A stretch of 64,000 nucleotides of DNA, from positions 3,419,922 through 3,483,921 of the forward strand of contig NZ_CP048289.1 in the NCBI RefSeq assembly GCF_014084105.1. Reading direction: 5' to 3'. The translations under genes and the position numbers were made by a program. How positions within the stretch are numbered: the first letter of the stretch is position 1; the number at the start of each line of letters is the position of its first letter. This stretch comes from Streptacidiphilus sp. P02-A3a. Its GTDB lineage: Bacteria; Actinomycetota; Actinomycetes; Streptomycetales; Streptomycetaceae. Of the stretch, positions 61,838-64,000 are shown piece by piece. The notes under the pieces were generated by a model that saw only the letters and a program-made list of their open reading frames with translations, searched no databases and was not told the DNA's origin.

Positions 61838-63490
61838 TCAGGCGACGAGCGGAGCTATCGTCTCCTCCCGCACCGGAGCGGGCGTCACCCCGTCGGTGTA
61901 GTCGGCGAGCACGGTCTCGTCCGGACCGGCCGGGACCTTCGCCGCGCGCAGCACCAGCGTCAGCACCACCGACACCAGCAGGTTCAGCACGAACGCGGTC
62001 ACCCCGATGTAGCCGATCCGGCCGACTACCGGGATGTTCGCGGAGCTGCCGCCGAAGTGCGAGTGCGGGTTTCCGGCCGCCGCCACGCCGTAGGCGGTGA
62101 TGGTGCCGTACGCCATGCCCGCCGCCCACCCGGCGAGCAGCGCCCAGTGGTGGAACCAGCGGCTGAACAGGCCGCTGACGACGGTCGGGAAGATCTGCAG
62201 GATCCAGATCCCGCCGAGCAGTTGCAGGTTGATCGAGAACTGCTTGTCGATGCCGAGGACGAAGCCCAGCGCTCCCAGCTTCACCAGCAGCGAGACCACC
62301 TTGGCCACCTGGGTCTGCTGCGCCGGGGTGGCGTCCGGTTTGAAGAACTCCCGGTAGATGTTCCGGGTGAACAGGTTGGCGGCGGCGATCGACATGATCG
62401 CGGCCGGGACCAGCGCGCCGATCCCGATCGCGGCGAAGGCCACCCCGGCGAACCAGGACGGGAACATCTGCTGGAACAGCTGCGGCACCGCGAGCTGCGC
62501 GTTGTAGCCGGTGACGCCCTTGCCGACGCCCGCCGCGATCGCCATGAAGCCGAGCAGCGACAGCAGCCCCAGCATCAGCGAGTAGGCGGGCAGGATCGCC
62601 AGGTTGCGGCGCACGGTGTTGCGGTCCTTCGCGGCCAGCACGCCGGTGGCCGAGTGCGGGTACATGAACAGCGCCAGCGCCGATCCCAGCGCCAGCGTGG
62701 CGTACGACCACTGGGCGCTGGGGCCGGGCAGCAGCGAGCCGCGCGGCTTGCCGGTCACCGGGCTCTTCTTCGCCAGCGCCGCCGCCGCGTCGTGGAACAC
62801 GCTGCCGTAGCCGCCGAGTCGGATCGGGATGTAGATGACCGCCACGATCACCACGATGTAGACCAGGGTGTCCTTGACGAAGGCGATCAGCGCGGGCGCG
62901 CGCAGCCCGGAGGAGTAGGTGTAGGCGGCGAGCACCGCGAACGCGATCAGCAGCGGCAGGTCCTTGGCCAGACCGCTGCTGCCGCCGATGTGCATGGTGT
63001 CCAACACGGCCTGGATGCCCACCAGTTGCAGGGCGATGTAGGGCATGGTGGCGAGGATCCCGGTGAGCGCCACGGCCAGTGCGAGCGAACGCGAGCCGTA
63101 GCGTCCGCGGGCGAAGTCGGCCAGCGTGACGTAGCCGCGGCTGCGCGCCACCGACCACAGCCGGGGCAGGAACAGGAACACCAGCGGCCAGGCGATGATC
63201 GTGTAGGGGACGGCGTAGAAGCCCGCCGCGCCCACCCCGTAGATCAGCGCGGGCACGGCGATGAAGGTGTACGCCGTGTAGAGGTCCCCGCCGAGCAGGA
63301 ACCAGCTGACGACGGTGCCGAAGCCGCGTCCGCCGAGGCCCCACTCGTCCAGGTGCAGCGCGTCGGAGGGGCGCCGCCAGCGGGCGGCGAAGAAGCCGAT
63401 GACCGTGACGGCGGCGAAGAGCACCAGGAAGACGGTCAGTGAGACGGCGTTGATGTGGCCGCCCGCCGCGAGCGCGGCTGCCCCGGTCAT
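61838..63490 (-). CDS. MctP-type monocarboxylate symporter (SSS family)
   Basis: 550 aa with about 13 hydrophobic helices, a sodium:solute symporter-fold permease. N-terminal DEWGLGGRGFGTVVSWFLLGGDLYTAYTFIAVPALIYG is the motif of MctP/MctC uptake systems for lactate, pyruvate and short organic acids; RGYVTLADFARGRYGSR is the conserved SSS helix 3 loop. Starts with ATG overlapping the DUF3311 gene by 4 bases, the usual pairing for this transporter. Exact substrate unknown. Confidence 0.93.
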   Translation of the reverse strand: MTGAAALAAGGHINAVSLTVFLVLFAAVTVIGFFAARWRRPSDALHLDEWGLGGRGFGTVVSWFLLGGDLYTAYTFIAVPALIYGVGAAGFYAVPYTIIAWPLVFLFLPRLWSVARSRGYVTLADFARGRYGSRSLALAVALTGILATMPYIALQLVGIQAVLDTMHIGGSSGLAKDLPLLIAFAVLAAYTYSSGLRAPALIAFVKDTLVYIVVIVAVIYIPIRLGGYGSVFHDAAAALAKKSPVTGKPRGSLLPGPSAQWSYATLALGSALALFMYPHSATGVLAAKDRNTVRRNLAILPAYSLMLGLLSLLGFMAIAAGVGKGVTGYNAQLAVPQLFQQMFPSWFAGVAFAAIGIGALVPAAIMSIAAANLFTRNIYREFFKPDATPAQQTQVAKVVSLLVKLGALGFVLGIDKQFSINLQLLGGIWILQIFPTVVSGLFSRWFHHWALLAGWAAGMAYGTITAYGVAAAGNPHSHFGGSSANIPVVGRIGYIGVTAFVLNLLVSVVLTLVLRAAKVPAGPDETVLADYTDGVTPAPVREETIAPLVA

Positions 63491-63771
63491 CGCCCGGCCT
63501 CCGTCCGTCGCGGCCCGCGTCGGGCTTCCTCGCGCCGGATCAGCAGGTAGGCGGCGCCGGTGAGGACGGCGGCGATGATCACCCAGAGCAGCTGGTACCA
63601 GTAGAAGAAGGGGATGCCGATGAACGAGGGTGAGGTTCTGGCGTAGGAGTTGACCCAGAGCAGCGCCACCACCGGGGCCAGCAGCAGTAATGCGCAGGCG
63701 ACCCGGGTCGGGGTGACCACGGGCAGTGGCGGCGGTACGGGCGGCGGGGCGGTCTGCGCGGTATCGGCCAT
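63487..63771 (-). CDS. DUF3311 small membrane subunit
   Basis: 94 aa with two TMs (about 26-44 and 53-77) and a basic C terminus. Contains FIGIPFFYWYQLLWVI, the DUF3311 core. DUF3311 genes usually precede SSS-type monocarboxylate symporter genes, as here with a 4-base overlap; it is probably an accessory subunit like the small partner of other SSS systems. ATG 63771. Confidence 0.92.
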   Translation of the reverse strand: MADTAQTAPPPVPPPLPVVTPTRVACALLLLAPVVALLWVNSYARTSPSFIGIPFFYWYQLLWVIIAAVLTGAAYLLIRREEARRGPRRTEAGR

Positions 63772-64000
63772 GGACTACTCCGGTGGCTGTGCCCGGCGGC
63801 GCCCACGGCGGACTGCGGTCCTCCCCCGAGACGCCACCGGTGCGTGGACAGAGGTGACTCCCGGAATCTAGGTCATTGTCGCGCTCGCGTCAGCCATTCC
63901 CCCGTGATTTCCCGGCATCCGCCGAGCGGACGCGCCGACACGCCGGGTTGACGCCGCCTCGGCTCGCGGACGCGCCGCCGGTTCCCGGTCGGCGGCCCGG
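63772..64000. other. Window end without a recognised gene
   Basis: 229 bases upstream of the DUF3311 gene. It should hold the symporter promoter; no structure or coding frame is convincing here. Confidence 0.4.

Noticed and set aside
60128-63442. About 1,100-codon plus-strand open frame
   Set aside because: Antisense to the GT-C-like and symporter genes; Gln/Arg/Gly-rich with no domain.

Overview
The window is very GC-rich (roughly 70-75 %), with dense third-position G/C, many GTG starts and frequent 4-base ATGA overlaps. This points to a Streptomycetaceae actinomycete (Streptomyces, Kitasatospora or Streptacidiphilus). Supporting traits are SpoIIE-type PP2C phosphatases, DUF574 methyltransferase, DUF5709 protein, encapsulin/DyP operon, a SAM riboswitch of the SAM-IV type and a TTA codon. 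A glutamic (G1) acid peptidase would suit an acid-tolerant soil strain such as Streptacidiphilus, but that is only a hint. No rRNA, tRNA, CRISPR array, IS element or phage gene was found.

Layout. (1) 95-1148: an orphan DrrA-type ABC ATPase closed by a strong hairpin. (2) 1259-9862: a compact, unusual biosynthetic cluster. It holds an MGT glycosyltransferase, an ACP-like protein without the usual serine, a KAS III-like enzyme, a normal ACP, a cysteine-less thiolase-fold partner, an Sfp-type phosphopantetheinyl transferase, two stand-alone condensation proteins and a nitroreductase. There is no obvious modular PKS/NRPS or adenylation domain. (3) 9897-16586: divergent LysR/D-amino-acid oxidase pair, MFS exporter, AraC regulator, and convergent cobF/cobK. 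(4) 16587-23941: secreted beta-1,3-glucanases (GH16-ricin B and GH64-CBM6) sharing LacI-type palindromes, a CoA-disulfide-reductase-like flavoprotein, an aldo/keto reductase and two small family proteins. (5) 24214-30762: asnB with a TTA codon, a CheY-like regulator, a secreted G1 peptidase, and a histidine kinase coupled to a receiver-PP2C protein. (6) 30917-33919: DyP peroxidase and encapsulin shell operon plus an MreB-like protein. (7) 34120-41857: GH87-like alpha-glucanase with duplicated discoidin domains, FUSC exporter, and a beta-phosphoglucomutase/GH65 phosphorylase pair. (8) 41875-50460: two large PP2C regulators, DUF574 methyltransferase, GDPD, DUF2269 protein, APC permease and GNAT acetyltransferase. 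(9) 50880-57294: promoter, SAM riboswitch, short Cys-containing leader peptide and two tandem permease-ATPase-binding protein cassettes, most simply a sulfur-amino-acid uptake locus. (10) 57325-63771: methyltransferase, polyprenol-phosphate mannosyltransferase-like enzyme, membrane proteins and an MctP-type monocarboxylate symporter with its DUF3311 partner.

The best candidates for new biology are the cluster at 1259-9862 and the two-layer (riboswitch plus leader peptide) control of the duplicated transporter. Operator-like sequences are reported as sequence observations; the proteins binding them are not identified in the window.
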